Shown here: piece by piece, positions 9,398-21,411 of the stretch
Layout: every line of letters starts with the position of its first letter
How positions within the stretch are numbered: position 1 is the first letter of the stretch
Notes under the pieces: model-generated
The model's input: the letters and a program-made list of their open reading frames with translations, nothing else
Databases searched by the model: none
Told to the model about the DNA's origin: nothing
NCBI GenBank assembly: GCA_009763385.1
Contig: CM019828.1
Coordinates: 28,038,540-28,102,539, forward strand
DNA: 64,000 nt
Direction: 5' to 3'
From: Coix lacryma-jobi var. lacryma-jobi
Lineage: Eukaryota; Streptophyta; Magnoliopsida; Poales; Poaceae
Translations under genes and position numbers: made by a program

Positions 9398-12300
9398 TTA
9401 AGACCTGTTCGCCACCGGGCTACATCAGCGCCCAATGTCCGCAGGATCATCTCACAATTCGGTTACAGCATTGCATACTTTTACAAATAACATCGGAATA
9501 AAGAGCGGAAGACTTAAATAACAATAGTTTTACAAAACATGGTTCCAAATAGAAATTAAGGTGCAGTTATTACAAACCAAGTACTGATAATAGAGATAGA
9601 CATAGGCAACGTAGTGGAGAACAGCAAAGATACTTATAATCACCCAGCCCGAGGGTGTACAACTATTCTTCGGCCTCATCGGCCTCTTCCTGGACGATGG
9701 TCACGCAGCAGGGTGCAAGACACATCGGGGACTCTGACATACCTGCAGCATGGGTAACAAACCCTGAGTACTGGGGTACTCAACAAGACTTACCCGACTA
9801 AAGAAAAAGGGAGAAGACTCAGGAATGAGAGGCTTAGGGTAGTCAAGGTAAGGCTTAAGCAAGATCAAGTATTTTGCAGAAAAGCATTTTTGTAAACCTT
9901 ATTTTATTTTTGAAAGATTCAGTATTCCTCAATTTTTCATCATTCATGATTCATTTTACATTTCAAAACATTCCTAGTTGAGAACCACTCTCCGTTGACA
10001 GTCAGTGGACCAAGTCTCCATAACCGAGGAGCAACGTTAATCCAGATAAATAATACTCAGCTGAGGATCCCTATCCACACTGCATATGTAGCACCCAAGC
10101 TTGCATATGCCAACTCGTCTACCACGATTCCTCCAAGATTGGGCCCGGTCCTACGCCACCCGGAAGTACAGTACACCACTCCTTTCCAGGTACGACGACC
10201 ACGTGGGTACATGCTACTTCCGCCATCTCTCCACTCCCAGTGCGCGGTTGTCGGTCCAATAAAGGATTCCTCGGAGCCAGAGCTTTCCGTAGTATGTGAA
10301 TAGTTACAAGTCTTGACCAGCAGGCCCCCATACGGATGGTCCCTAATTTTCCAGCCAGAACTATACCTTGGTTATATCTCACCCAAGCGTAATAGTCCTG
10401 TCAGTTTTTCAACCCTGTCCCGGTCGGTGTCAACTGTTGAGTCCCGGACTACAACATGACGGCACCGTACGCGCGGACAACCTCTTCTCGACAATGACCA
10501 CATGCTAGCTAGGCAAGCAGTCAGTCATCGAACGGGAAGTAAAGCCAAATTCCCATAAAGATTCTTAAGTGATCACACTTTTGAAAATGACATTTTATTG
10601 CAAGTCTAATTCAATAAGCATTGCTAAGCATTTTGCAAATACTTTTGAAAAACAGGTATCGGGTGTATCAGTGGTCAAGGTGGATAGTGCATCAATTAGG
10701 ATAGCACACAACTCCTATAAACCTAATGCAATAATTTAACTCAAAAGCATTTAAGGAAATCATTTTATAAATTCAAGGAAAGGGTTAAATGCACCGGGGC
10801 TTGCCTTGAAGAGCAAAGAGGGCAGGCTCGAAGGCGGCGGAGCAGTTGTCGGAACTCGGGGTAGCCTCGGGGACAGGTTCGTCGGTGGCTGCCTCGATCT
10901 TGACTCCTTCTTCGGTGACTATACGAATGCAATGATGCATGCACATGAGTATGCTATCATGAATAATGCAAAACAGGGCATACAACATGAACCCTAATCA
11001 CTTTTTCTATTTTCCTTAATTATTTAAAAAGGTCCTTTTATGAAGTTGCTCCAAAAATTACCAAATTAATCTCATAAGTTCATTATGGCATAAATAGATG
11101 ACAAAACAAATTTCATAATTTTTGGAGGTCATTAAGGTGCTCAAATAATTCCAGACATTAATTAAGAAAAGGCACTATTCAACTATTTAAATAAATGCTC
11201 AAAAATCAACTTGCTCCAAAAGACTTCAAAATTTTACCAGAGACTCAGAAAGGCATAACTAGCACATAAAAAATTTATCTCCAGATTTTTGGAGCTATAA
11301 CTAACTCTCCAAAAGTCCAAAACCTTTCATTTTTCAATTAAAAGGGGATTTTACATTTTTAAAATTTTGCACAAAACTCAAGTTTCGTATTTTTATAAAA
11401 TACTACAGGGCATAAAGAGTCAACTGTAAAATTTTCAGAATTTTTGGATCAACACCGAAAATCATACAAAAAGATGAAATAACAGAACTGTTCACACCTT
11501 TAAAAGGAAAAGAGCACTGTGCTCGAGTCGGAACGGGCTCGGCGTCGAGGCTCGAGGCTCGGCTGGGAAGAACAGAGGCTGGGCTCACCGAGATTCAGAG
11601 GCTCGGCTCGGCGAGGCAGATGGACAGAGCGCTCGACGGGCGAGGCTTTGGCGGATTCTCTTTCGGCGGACGTCTCGAGGGTGGTGCGATTCGCCCGAGG
11701 CTGAGGCTGGTCTCGAGGGCGGGATTCGAGGGTGTGCTCGAGGCTGAGGCTCGAGACGGTCGAGGGTAGTCGCGACTCGCCCGAGGCTAAGGGTGGCCTC
11801 GGGTGTTTCGAGGGGCGCGGCACGAAGGCGTGCTCGAGGGTGGAGACGACCACGGCGGCACTCCGGCGATCCGGCGACTCTGTGCACCAGGCACGGTTAC
11901 CAGTAGTCGGTTAGGAACGCAATGAATCAAGGATTGAAGATTTAGGGTCAGAGAGAGAAGGGATGGAGCGACGGCGGCGAATCGCGTTGATTCGAGACGG
12001 CGGCTTCTCACCGGAGCTGAGGAAGAAGGACTCGCGCTCGGCGGTGGGAGGCGGTAGCGGTGAAAATGGAGAGCTGGGAAGCTTCACGAACTCAAAGCGG
12101 AGCTGCTGGACTTGGTGGATGAGCGATGGAGGCTGTGGACTGTGCTGGCGACGGAGGCGGAGCTGAGTGAGAAGCTCGGGGCTCCGGCGGGCTTATATAG
12201 CCGCGGCCAGAGGCCGGTAGAGAGCACGGGGTGGGGTGGATAAGCTCGGCGAGAGCATGCGCACTCGATTGCGCTCTGGCGGGAAGGACAGGCGTGCGTG

Positions 12301-13340
12301 CAGGGCCTGGGCGAAGGCTCGCCGGCGATGGCCACGCGGCGGCGACGCCCTGGGCACTGTAGGGGACGGGTGTGGAGGTCAGCGCGTGCGCGTGCGGGGG
12401 CGGAATGATGGCGCGGACGCAGGCGGCTAGTCGGGGACAGACGAGCGGCTGCCAAACGCGTGGCGCGCGCAGCGCCGGAGGCTCGGCCACGGCCGGGGCC
12501 CTCCCCCTACGCGAGGAAGATGAACAGGGCTAGGGTTTAGGGTTTGACTTTGGCTGGTTTCTGTATTTCGCAAATTACTTCCAAAACTTGAACTGAGCAG
12601 CAAAAACTCAAAACACCAAAGTTGTTCAGAAAAAAGAGATCTATAAATTTGTCAAAAAGAATATTTTCAAAATCCAAATAGTTTTTGGACCACATTTGAA
12701 AACAGAAAAGGGAACACTTTTGGGATTTGAATAAATTCAAAATTACTTTTGATTTTACATTAAAAGTTGGAAATCTGCAAATATGAAAGTTGTTTCTTTT
12801 ATCAAAACCTACAACTTTGCTAATATACCCTTTTTCTGAAACTCAATAGTTTTTAAATAAATTTTGAAAACTGAAAAGGGGACAAAAACTGGAATTTGAA
12901 TGAATTTGGATTTACTTCAAACTTTGTACAGAAACTTGAAAATTTGTAAATACCAAAGTTGTTTCTCTTAGCCAGATCTACAACTTTGCTTTTTGGACCA
13001 ACCTCAAATTTTGAATAATTTTTGAATTACAAAAAGAGGGATAAAATCCAGGGTTTGGAAATCAGGGTTTTGCAAAGGGATTTGAAATCTGATTTTGGTT
13101 TTTGAACTTTGGTCAACACAACAAAACTTCAAGACATCCAACTGAACAAGAATTACACAAAGCTAGGCACAGAGGTGAAATTACCATTTTTGCCCTTATA
13201 GGAAGATTTGGGCTTTTAGGGTTTTTGAAAAGAGATTGCTACACAAGTACTAAACAAACATAAATGCAAGGCAAGGATGATTAATGACTAATGATGATGA
13301 CATGTCAGGTTAATTACAGTTAAACACCAGAGGTGTTACA
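9391..13340 (-). mobile_element. Second LTR of the same family, reverse orientation, tail-to-tail
   Basis: Read on the minus strand it starts TGTAACACCTCTGG at 13340, exactly like the LTR at 5092, and runs leftward to meet it. The two match along their whole length with scattered substitutions and small indels, for example the paired words around 8411-8690 and 10030-10300. The last ~80 bp of the forward copy has no partner. No polypurine tract lies outside its start, so this is either a solo LTR or the 5' LTR of a lost reverse element. No convincing 5-bp target duplication was found. The divergence argues for two separate insertions, not a recent inverted duplication. Confidence 0.8.
12191..12200 (-). 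promoter_or_regulatory. TATA box of the reverse LTR
   Basis: On the minus strand this reads CTATATAAGC and is the counterpart of the box at 6251. It would drive transcription leftward across the LTR-LTR junction. Confidence 0.55.
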
Positions 13341-13404
13341 GAGTTTCTCCACATAAGAGAGGGGTCTCTTGATCTCAACATACCAACAGGTCGCTGCTCT
13401 ACAC

Positions 13405-14411
13405 GAGCATCTCCAACAACTCCCTAAAATAGCTTGCTATTCTTATAAATTTATAAAAACACCAAAAAACCATCTCCAACAACTCCCTAAATCTACTTGG
13501 TATTTTCCCAACTTGGCAAAAAAGAGCCTTCGCGCGCCTATCTATCCGCGCGTGGCCGGACTGCGTATCCGTCACCACGCCGGCCACGGTGCCCAGCAGC
13601 TGCGCGGACCCGTACCGCCCGCGCGCCAGCAGGCCCTCCAGCTTCTCCGGGAAGTCGGCGGTGGCCCACCCGATCTCGTAGTTGGGCGGCTCCTCCTGCG
13701 TCATCGCCGTCCGCGGCCGGCGGTCCGGGGAGATGGCCGACGGCAGCCGTCGGGCCACCGCGAACGAGGTGGTCACCGCCGCCGACGGCGGTGTCTCCTC
13801 GTCGGGGATGCTGTTGGGGTTGCCGTTCGCCTCGTCCGGAGTGGCGGCGCCGTTGGGCTCTTGCGGTACTACTTGCGGTGCTCGGCTGTTGGCCTCTACC
13901 TGCTGGCTGGCTTTCGTCGGCGTCGAGGTCGCCGGTTTGGGCGTGGGGGTGGCAGTGCAGCGTACGGTGGTGGTGCTCGTGGTGGGAGCTGCGGGGAGGT
14001 GGGGTCTGCGGGCGGAGAGGAGGGGCTGCGGAGGGAGGAGGGGCCTGAGGAACGAGGCCGCCATGACGGATGACGGGATGAGTGGTGGTCTGGTCGGACG
14101 AAAGAAGCGGGTGACTGTGCGATTTGGAGATAAGCTTACAAAATGGGCTCCGGCGCCGAGGGACCCGCCAAGGAGGCCCGCGGCCACGTGCTCGACACAG
14201 CCCCACGCGGCCCCAACGCGGTGGGAGGAAAGAGGTAGGGGAGGAAGAAATAGACAATGACAGGCGGGTCTCATCTGTCATCCTCTATTTTTAGCAAGTC
14301 AGAATACCAATTTGTTGGAGAGAGGAGCTATTTTCAACTTGCTAAACAAAATAACAACTTGCTAAACTACATGATTTGGCAAGTCAAATTTACAAAGTTG
14401 TTGGAGATGCT
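13405..14411. mobile_element. Gene-carrying TIR transposon (GCATCTCCAACAAC termini)
   Basis: The left end GAGCATCTCCAACAAC is mirrored at the right end by GTTGTTGGAGATGC. Just inside are AT-rich subterminal stretches with repeated CTTGCTA and ACTTGGTA-like words on both sides. The same end structure occurs at 27518-28340 and in a short form at 19269-19572. Between the ends lies about 700 bp of GC-rich coding-like DNA (see 13555-14064), so this looks like a Pack-type element that picked up a gene piece. No matching target duplication is visible here. The other two copies suggest a 3-bp TAA duplication, as in PIF/Harbinger elements. Confidence 0.7.
13555..14064 (-). pseudogene. Captured gene fragment, likely plastid-targeted protein N-terminus
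   Basis: An open frame on the minus strand has an ATG at 14064-14062. The N-terminus is rich in Ser, Thr, Pro and Ala (MAASFLRPLLPPQPLLSARR) and resembles a chloroplast transit peptide. It is followed by a Pro/Thr-rich linker and a more ordered C-terminal part (YEIGWATADFPEKLEGLLARG). The frame then runs into the transposon's subterminal sequence, so the donor protein is truncated. I could not identify the family. The sequence is GC-rich and codon-like, unlike the flanking transposon DNA, which supports capture of a first exon. Confidence 0.5.
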
Positions 14412-15300
14412 GTTAACGAACGATCATCAACTCAAAGGTCATCGTGCCCTCACCGAAAGGTCTAGACCTCGTAATGATGCACTATAGTATCTATTCTAGC
14501 CTCGATAAGATCTTAAAGGATTTGAGAGGATGGATGGACCAACCTTAAGGCACTTAGGACTTTGGTAAGTGAGGCAACCTTCTACATATAATCCCCTTCA
14601 AAATTTAACAATGGTCAACCAAAATCCCTAATCCAAGCAAACACCAAAACCACTTTGTCTCAGATCTGGTAAGCCCATACAACAAATCCACTTTGTCTCA
14701 AATCTAGTTCGCCTTGGATGCACTTTAAAAAAAATCCGATCTTAGCCCAAACTTTGTGGTATTTAGTCAGACAGTCCATGTGTTGAGTTCAACCGACAAC
14801 CTTTGACAACGTAGAGCTGACCATGGCTATGGCCATGGGAATTGAGAGGGAAAAAACATAACGCATGGGAAAATGTACATGGATCACCTTATTACTAGAT
14901 TAGTAGTATTTGCAAAGGCGCAATACGTGCATTACGACTGAACGTCACTTGATAAAGACGATGTTGTCACAGGCGATTAATTAAGATCCTACTCCACAAG
15001 TTAGAGTAAGTATTATAATACAACTGATTTATTGACTGTAAGAGTCCTTGCAGCATTCTCTCAGCCTACTTATACGGTGATTAAGCTTTCACCATTAATA
15101 TAGGACTCACTTGTCTCTCTAACAGATTTCTTGGCTCTTGTGACTAAATCGGCTGTAAGTTTATAGTCCGCTTCTCCTCTCTCTCATCTCTTCTCTCCTC
15201 CGCATAAATATTTAACGGGTTGTAGCCTTCTATAATACTTGCTGTTAGTGGCGTGACACGATCACCTCACTGCCAGCCTGCATTATCACTACCATTATTT
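14412..15300. other. Intergenic, no gene seen
   Basis: AT-rich DNA without a plausible coding frame. A stretch near 15040-15260 (pyrimidine-rich, flanked by GTAAGAGTCC and CTTGCTG) resembles MITE sequence, but no clear inverted ends were found. Confidence 0.5.
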
Positions 15301-16320
15301 TTTTTTATCTCTTTCTTTATTTTGAGAGAAGGCTGAGAAGAGTGATCTCATGCGTGTCGATTTGAGTGGACCATCTAGCGGTTGGTACTTACTCCTACCA
15401 TCCTTCGATTCCAAGTTGCAATCACGGGCTCACCACAGGCTACGGCAGCAGAGTGGCGCGGCGCAGGAGATCCCGCGCGGCCGGCCGCCGCCCCCTGCAG
15501 GCTGCAGCGGACGGATGCAATGCGCTAGGGCAAAAAAACGCAAAAAAAAAAAAAAAAAAAAAACACGTCCCCAAAACAACACGATACCGGAGCAGCAGTA
15601 GAGAAGCCGAAAGAGAAAAAGAAAAGGAAAAAAAACGCGATCCGCCCGGCGTAATGATCACCCAGCGACAAAGTCGCCGCCGTCGCAGCTGGATCCAGCT
15701 CACCCACCCCGGCACCACCACCACCGCCTTCCCATCCGATCCGGCGATCCCACAACGGCCAAAGAAAAAAGAAAAGAAAAGAAAAAGGAAACCCACGCCC
15801 TAGTTGGCCACTTGCCCACTTCCCACGCGCAGCATTCGCAGGGAGGGCAACGGACAGGTGGGTCCCGGGACAACAGGGCCCCGCTGCTCAGCCGGTGGGC
15901 GCACGGATATGCTCTGTAGATGGTGGCGGGCGTAGCGGAGAGGGGAGGGCGGAGTGGAGGAATCAGGCGGGGTGGTCTGACCCGGCTCTGCGTCTTCGGG
16001 GGGAGAGGAGGAGAAGAAGAGGTGAGAGAGAGAGCGGACGAGGCGAGGCTTCCCGTTGTTCGTTCCGTTTGTTTGACCGGGTGGGGTGGGTAGGGGGGTT
16101 AACTGCTGCACCGCACGTCCGCACGTGACGTATTTTATCGCTTCCCGGTCTAGAAGCGTCCTCTCGTCGGTTGATCCCAGCCGTTGGAGCTGGATCTGAC
16201 GGCCTTCGAGCTCGGAGACCGGGAGGCGTCGCCTGGCCTGTCTTTGTCTGTACGAGTACGCTGGCTGAACTCGATGACTGTACCAGGTACGCCATGTAGT
16301 TCTACTACTGTGCAGTACTA
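15301..16320. other. GC-rich region with a 22-A tract, function unknown
   Basis: The region alternates GC-rich segments with purine runs (poly-A near 15541-15562, GAAAAG repeats near 15600-15790). Open frames on both strands are low-complexity. A CGCACGTGACG motif near 16120 contains a G-box core, which is common in plant promoters. I see no TATA box or downstream gene to go with it. It may be the remains of a gene's 5' region. Confidence 0.35.
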
Positions 16321-16324
16321 ACAG

Positions 16325-17115
16325 TAACATGCTGTTTGGTTCATAGATTTGTAACGTTATTCGATTACATCGTGATCCAATAACGTTTGATTCTGTTTGT
16401 TTCGGTTCGACAGTAATCGGGTCACACCGTGATCTGATACCGGCCTGTATAAACTTGATACCGTAGCCCTACGAGTGTGAATACTTACGATTGGGACATC
16501 GTCTTCTCCGCTTCGCATCCTCCGCATCTTTCAACTTGACGTCTCGATGCATTCGTTCCTATGGCGGCTTCAAAAGGAACCGAGGACGGAGCCACGCACT
16601 TGCTAGTTAGGATGGCGGTGGCGGCGGTGAGGGTCCACCACTCCCGTTCAACCATCACCCAGATCAGGGCTATTTCGGATGGCGGCGGCGGCCGTGAGGG
16701 TCCGCCACTTCCGTTCAACCATCACCCAGATGAGGACTATTTCGGCGCCATGGCAACGTCGCTTGGTGGCGAACGGATGTGCGGCAGGTGGCGTGAGGCC
16801 TCACATGCGATGCAAGGACTCAAGCCGGCGGCGTTGGCACAGGAACGGGCTGCATCTCGACTTCCTGCGTCGTGCACTCAAGTTGCTAACATGGGTGTTC
16901 TGCGTTTTTAGATGGGCATTGCTGCTACGGCTGAAGGTTGAAGAAGACGCCTGTTGCTGAAGACGCGAGAGGCGTGGGTGAGCAAAATCGTTTTCGTTTT
17001 CATTACTGAGCACGCAGCCAAACAAATTTCGTAATCTGATACACATTGTTTACATTACCAGTGTAATCCAATTGCATTACCGTTTGCATTTACAGTTGCC
17101 AACCAAACAACACGT
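16325..17115. mobile_element. Putative TIR transposon with TGTTTGGTT-type ends
   Basis: The left end (GCTGTTTGGTTCAT near 16330) is mirrored by CAACCAAACAACAC near 17098. Both sides are flanked by the word GTAACA, a possible target duplication. The AT-rich ends share GTAATC/GATTAC words, while the middle is GC-rich. Inside, about 67 bp is tandemly repeated (16611-16744). I cannot assign a superfamily or find a transposase. Confidence 0.45.
16611..16744. repeat. 67-bp tandem duplication
   Basis: Two copies beginning GATGGCGG at 16611 and 16678 agree at most positions. The unit length is not a multiple of three, so it shifts any frame passing through it. Confidence 0.8.
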
Positions 17116-18089
17116 AACAGTGATCGTCAAAGCCATCATCGTCTCTCTCCGAGTTCAGTCAGTAGCCAGTACTGTACGAGCTGAGGTAAACTTGGCGTAA
17201 TTGACGTCAAAAGCCCCGCGTGCGCGGCGCGGGGAGTCCAAACAGTGGATCGACCGGGAGACAGCGACGGAGGGTCGGAGGCTGCAGGCAGGCTCCCGGA
17301 AGCTGCTCGGCCCGGCGACCCCGGCCGAGTCCATCCACATCCATCGCATTCTTCCCTCGCCCTCGCGTCTCAAATCGGGCGGGGCCGGCCGGGTGTGGTG
17401 GGCCGGCCTCTGCCTTGGCCCCTTACCCGCGCGCGGGCCGCATGCAGCTTCTCGCGTCTCCTTCTTCTCTCTCGTCTGCCCCCTGTGTCTGCTGTTGAAC
17501 ACAACACAAGGCGAAGCAAGTACGGAGTAACATGAGCGGGCACGGATGGATCTGGACTGCCTCTGCCTGCCGTCTTGCCGGCTACGCCTACGCCTGGCGT
17601 GCATTGAAGCGAGACACCGGCGGCAGAAGCGGGCCTGTGGGCATCGTTGCATCGATCGGCCAGGCCCGCCGGCCGCCTGTCGCCCTGTCCGCGCCATGCT
17701 GCTGCCCCTACGTGGTGACTGACGACCATGTGCTGTGTTTGTCCGGCTACGGGCTGGCGATTTCATCCGGGACCGGGAGGAGCCCGAGCCGAGCCGAGCC
17801 GAAGCACATGCACATGAAAAAAGAGTCACCTGGACCACCTACTGACCTACTGTAGTACAGCCGGAGCATTCCTGGACCACCTACTGTAGTACAGCCGGAG
17901 CATTTTTAGTTTCTGAGACAATTTCAGTCATCTCATCTCACGGTAGAAACACGGCTAAAACACATGCGCACGATTGTCGTGATCTAGGCATTGGGCCGTC
18001 ATAGAAATAGCTAAGTAGGTTTATCATTGGGCCTGCGTGCCTTTTCCTTGTTGGGCTGAATTAACCAAATCTAAGATTCCTATATCCAG
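17116..18089. other. GC-rich intergenic DNA, no recognisable gene
   Basis: Overlapping open frames occur on both strands (the longest on the minus strand, 17155-17838), but they are Arg/Ser/Pro-rich translations of GC-rich DNA. No domain is recognisable and the frames compete with each other. Near its right side lies a short tandem duplication (17829-17906). Confidence 0.5.
17829..17906. repeat. Short tandem duplication, 36-42 bp unit
   Basis: The block starting CCTGGACCACCTACTG and ending CCGGAGCATT occurs at 17829 and again at 17871. The second copy is shorter by one internal 6-bp step. Confidence 0.8.
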
Positions 18090-18098
18090 TTTTTTTGT

Positions 18099-19126
18099 GG
18101 AAAAAGTCTACTTTTTATCCCTGAATTTTCATGAAAGTTCGTTTTTCCTCCCTTAACCGGAAAACCGGACAAACTACCTCCCTCAACTTCTCAAACCATG
18201 CGTTTTAGCTTCCTGAAGTGGTTTTGAGGGCGGTTTTGCTACAGTGACAGTACTTTTGTCTTTTTCTTTTTTTATTTATTTCGGTTGAATTTTTAAAAAA
18301 TCACAGTAAATTATAGAAAAATTATAAAATAAAAAATTCAATTTTGTTAGACTCCACATGAGTTGATCTACACAATTGATATATAATATGTCATACTTTT
18401 GTACAAAGTTTCTGATATGAAGGTTTGTTCTTTTCTATTTATTGCGGCCAAATCTTTTAAACGTTATAGTAAATCATAGAAAACCCATAAAAAATAAAAT
18501 CCGATTTTGTTAGACTTAACATGAGTAGATCTATGTATGAACATATAATATGATATGTTTTAGTCCATCAAAATAATTATAAATGATGCAACTTTAAATT
18601 ATTTTAATTAATTATAGAAAAGTACAGATTTTAAACTAGAGCAAAAACCTTATAATAAAACATACCATATTATATGTTCATGTGTAGATCTACTCCTGTT
18701 AAGTCCAACAAAATTGTATTTTATTTTTTATGATTTACTATAACGTTTCAAAGATTTAGCCGAAATAAATGGAAAAAAAACCTTCATAGCAAAAATTTTA
18801 TACTAAATCATACCATATTATATATAAACTGTGTAGATCTACTCATGTGGAGTCCAACAAAATTAAATTTTTTATTTTATAATTTTTCTATAGTTTACTA
18901 CGGTTTTTTAAAAATTCAGCAGAAATAAATAAAAAAGAAAAAGACAAAACCGCCGTCACTATAGCAAAACCACCCTTCACTGTAGCAAAACCGCCCTCAA
19001 AACCACTCCAGGGAGGTAAAACGTACGGTTTGAAAAGTTGGGGGATGTAGTTTGTCCGGTTTTGCGGTTGAGGGAGGAAAAGCATATTTTCGCGAAAGTT
19101 TAGGGAGGAAAAGTAGACTTTTCCCT
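18099..19126. mobile_element. Long-TIR (foldback) MULE, about 1 kb
   Basis: The two halves are inverted copies of each other, with the centre near 18610. The left end GGAAAAAGTCTACTTTT is mirrored by AAAAGTAGACTTTTCC. Paired inner words include GCTACAGTGACAG against CACTGTAGCAAAAC. It is flanked by a 9-bp duplication TTTTTTTGT (18090-18098 and 19127-19135), the usual Mutator-superfamily length. It has no coding capacity. The element at 40686-41764 has the same architecture and related termini. Confidence 0.8.
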
Positions 19127-19268
19127 TTTTTTTGTTCACTGAAGAGGCCACATGGCCTGCTTTTCCTGACCTTACGATTTGGCACGGACGGCCATCAGAT
19201 TACCACAGCCGAGAATCTTCCAAGACATGCTCGTCACAGCCCCACACATGCCCACCGCACCGTTGTAA

Positions 19269-19572
19269 GAGTATCACTTGCTATGCTTGTTTTATTAGAA
19301 AAAGAAGAAAAAACGTTCTCCAACAGATTGGTATATGACTTGCTAAATTTTTCTAAGTTGGAATCGGAGGCCATCTACTTGCTATATTTACCAAGTCAGT
19401 TTCACTTGCTATCCAACGTTTCTATGTTATTTTTACCAAGTTGGAATACTTTTCTATCTTATTTTTACCAAATTATTGGAGATACATGAAAAAATTACTT
19501 GCTAAAAGTTTTAGCAAGTTGCTAAATGATAACTTTTTTCAAGTCAGTTTTTCCAAACAATTGGAGATGCTC
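19269..19572. mobile_element. MITE of the GAGCATCTCC family, 304 bp
   Basis: The left end GAGTATCACTTGC and the right end TTGGAGATGCTC are bounded by the 3-bp duplication TAA (19266-19268 and 19573-19575). Internal words ACTTGCTA and ACCAAGTTGG match the subterminal regions of the gene-carrying elements at 13405 and 27518. It therefore looks like the empty, short form of that family. Confidence 0.65.
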
Positions 19573-19683
19573 TAAGTAGCCCACCATACCGCCCCGCCCA
19601 ACTGCGCGGGGTTCCGGCTTTTTATGGCAAATCATATCTTCCTCTTCTTGCTCGAGATGGCGTAGCCGATCTCCTCCACCATG

Positions 19684-20513
19684 CAGTGACAGATCCAAGA
19701 TTTACTTAAAACTAGGGCCAAATTCTAATGACCAAATACCAATTGCTAAACCAAAGCTTATATTAGGGCTAAATTCCAATGGTCAAATACCGATTGATAA
19801 ACCAAAATTTATATATATGTCACATAGAAAAAAAAACTACTCTTGTTCCTTAGTGAAGTTATGGTCCTTTTCATCGTGGAAACCAATTACAGAGAAATTT
19901 ATAAAATTATATTCTAATTGAAATTAAAAGTTCAAAATTTTATATAGAAATAATAGAATTAAAATTGTAAACATAGAAGTTCAAACCAAAATTAATAAAT
20001 AATTAAATTAATAAAGAGAAAAAAAATACTTTTCAGAGTTCCCGCATGGTTTCTCAGACAACTATGGTGTTCGGTTGCACTAGGCTTCAACGCTCAGAGA
20101 CGGCGAGCAACGACGCTCAGACAACTATGGTGTTAGGCTGTGCTAGGCTTCAGCGCTCAGAGACGGTGAGCAACGACACGCGACGGGCGACGGTCAGCAC
20201 ACAACGCTCGATGGGCCATGACATAGCATGCACATGTGCAACCAGAGAGCAAGGCTGCAAGAGCATTGGCGACCAACGAGGCTATCAGGCCAATGGGCAA
20301 AAACACAACAACACAACTGCGATCTGCAAGGTGCAAGCGAGAAGGGAAGATGAAGAGGAGGCATCAGCGGGCTCATACGAGTCATCGAAATGTGCCCTAC
20401 TCTACTTATTGGATTGTTTGTCGTTGGGACAGAAATTGAAAACTTATTCCTAGAAAATTTGGCCCATGACTAGGGCCACGACCCTACTGGCCCTAGGCCT
20501 AGGCCCGCCCCTG
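19684..20513. mobile_element. hAT-like transposon, 830 bp, non-autonomous
   Basis: The left end CAGTGACAGATCC and the right end GGGCCCGCCCCTG-like terminus (CCCGCCCCTG) are imperfect inverted ends of the CAG...CTG type. They are flanked by 8-bp sequences CCACCATG (19676-19683) and GCACCATG (20514-20521), identical at seven positions. An 8-bp duplication is typical of hAT elements. Inside are an AT-rich left half and a GC-rich right half with a 63-bp tandem duplication. No transposase is encoded. Confidence 0.65.
20053..20178. repeat. 63-bp tandem duplication inside the hAT element
   Basis: The word CAGACAACTATGGTGTT occurs at 20055 and 20118, and the following ~45 bp is repeated with few changes. 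The unit is 21 codons long, so a frame stays open through both copies, but no protein family is recognisable. Confidence 0.8.
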
Positions 20514-21411
20514 GCACCATGCATGTTCATCGGCAAAACCGGATCGAGGAAGTGCGTGTGGAGGCCCTAAAATTCTCCATCGATAGTTGTTCGATTTGGT
20601 GGAATTTGGGGGAAAGTTTCTCTAAGTTTGCTAGATTCTGTGTTTGTCATAGTTGGCTGATCCCCGTGCTCATCGAGATAGTGTGGATTTGCTACTGGGT
20701 GTATTGATATGGCTCAACTCGAATCTACACTGTTCGTCGTCGCCATTGCTGTGCTCGAGCGAAGATGGATCGCTGTCGACAAAATATGGTTGATATCTCA
20801 CCTAGGGGTATGTCCAAGGTGGTAGATTAGCGAGGAATGCGCGTAGGACGACGATCCAGACGTGACACAAAGAAGAACTAGATGAACACAGAGGTTTATC
20901 CAGGTTTGGGCTGCTAGCTTTAGCATAATACCCTACGTCCTGCGTCGAGTTGTCTTGATTTGATCTGGCTTGTCCTCTCGGAGGACCCCTGCCCCTCCTT
21001 ATATATTTTGAAGAGACAGAGTTACATGGTAAGTATTTGAGTTGGTACTGTATCTAGATTACAACTGTCATGCGGTGCATGTCGTGTGCCGCACGTCTTC
21101 ATCATGTGGGCCGGACGACCCCTAGTGGTGCGGCTCATGTACCATCGTGTGGTACCCTGGGGTCTATATCCCCACAGCTAGTCCTCGAGCCTGACAGCAG
21201 GTGACTCGATCACGTGGTGCCAGGGTCTTGAGAATAACCAGACTTATATACATGTACATGTGCAGACGAGCGCCATGTATACACGGTAGTCCCCAAGGCT
21301 GCTAGAAGATGAAAAATAAATCTTGTAGCAGGCTTATAAAAAAGGGAAAACCATTATAGTGGAAGCAGTATGTCGTCCGAGCAGGTTGTCGAACGAGCAC
21401 CGAGCAGTCCC

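Noticed and set aside
5092..13340. Recent palindromic duplication or assembly mirror artefact
   Set aside because: The arms differ by many substitutions and indels and have unequal lengths, so they are not a mirrored copy of one sequence.
17155..17838. 227-residue minus-strand frame
   Set aside because: Low-complexity Arg/Ser-rich product in GC-rich DNA with competing frames on the other strand. No homology signal recognised.
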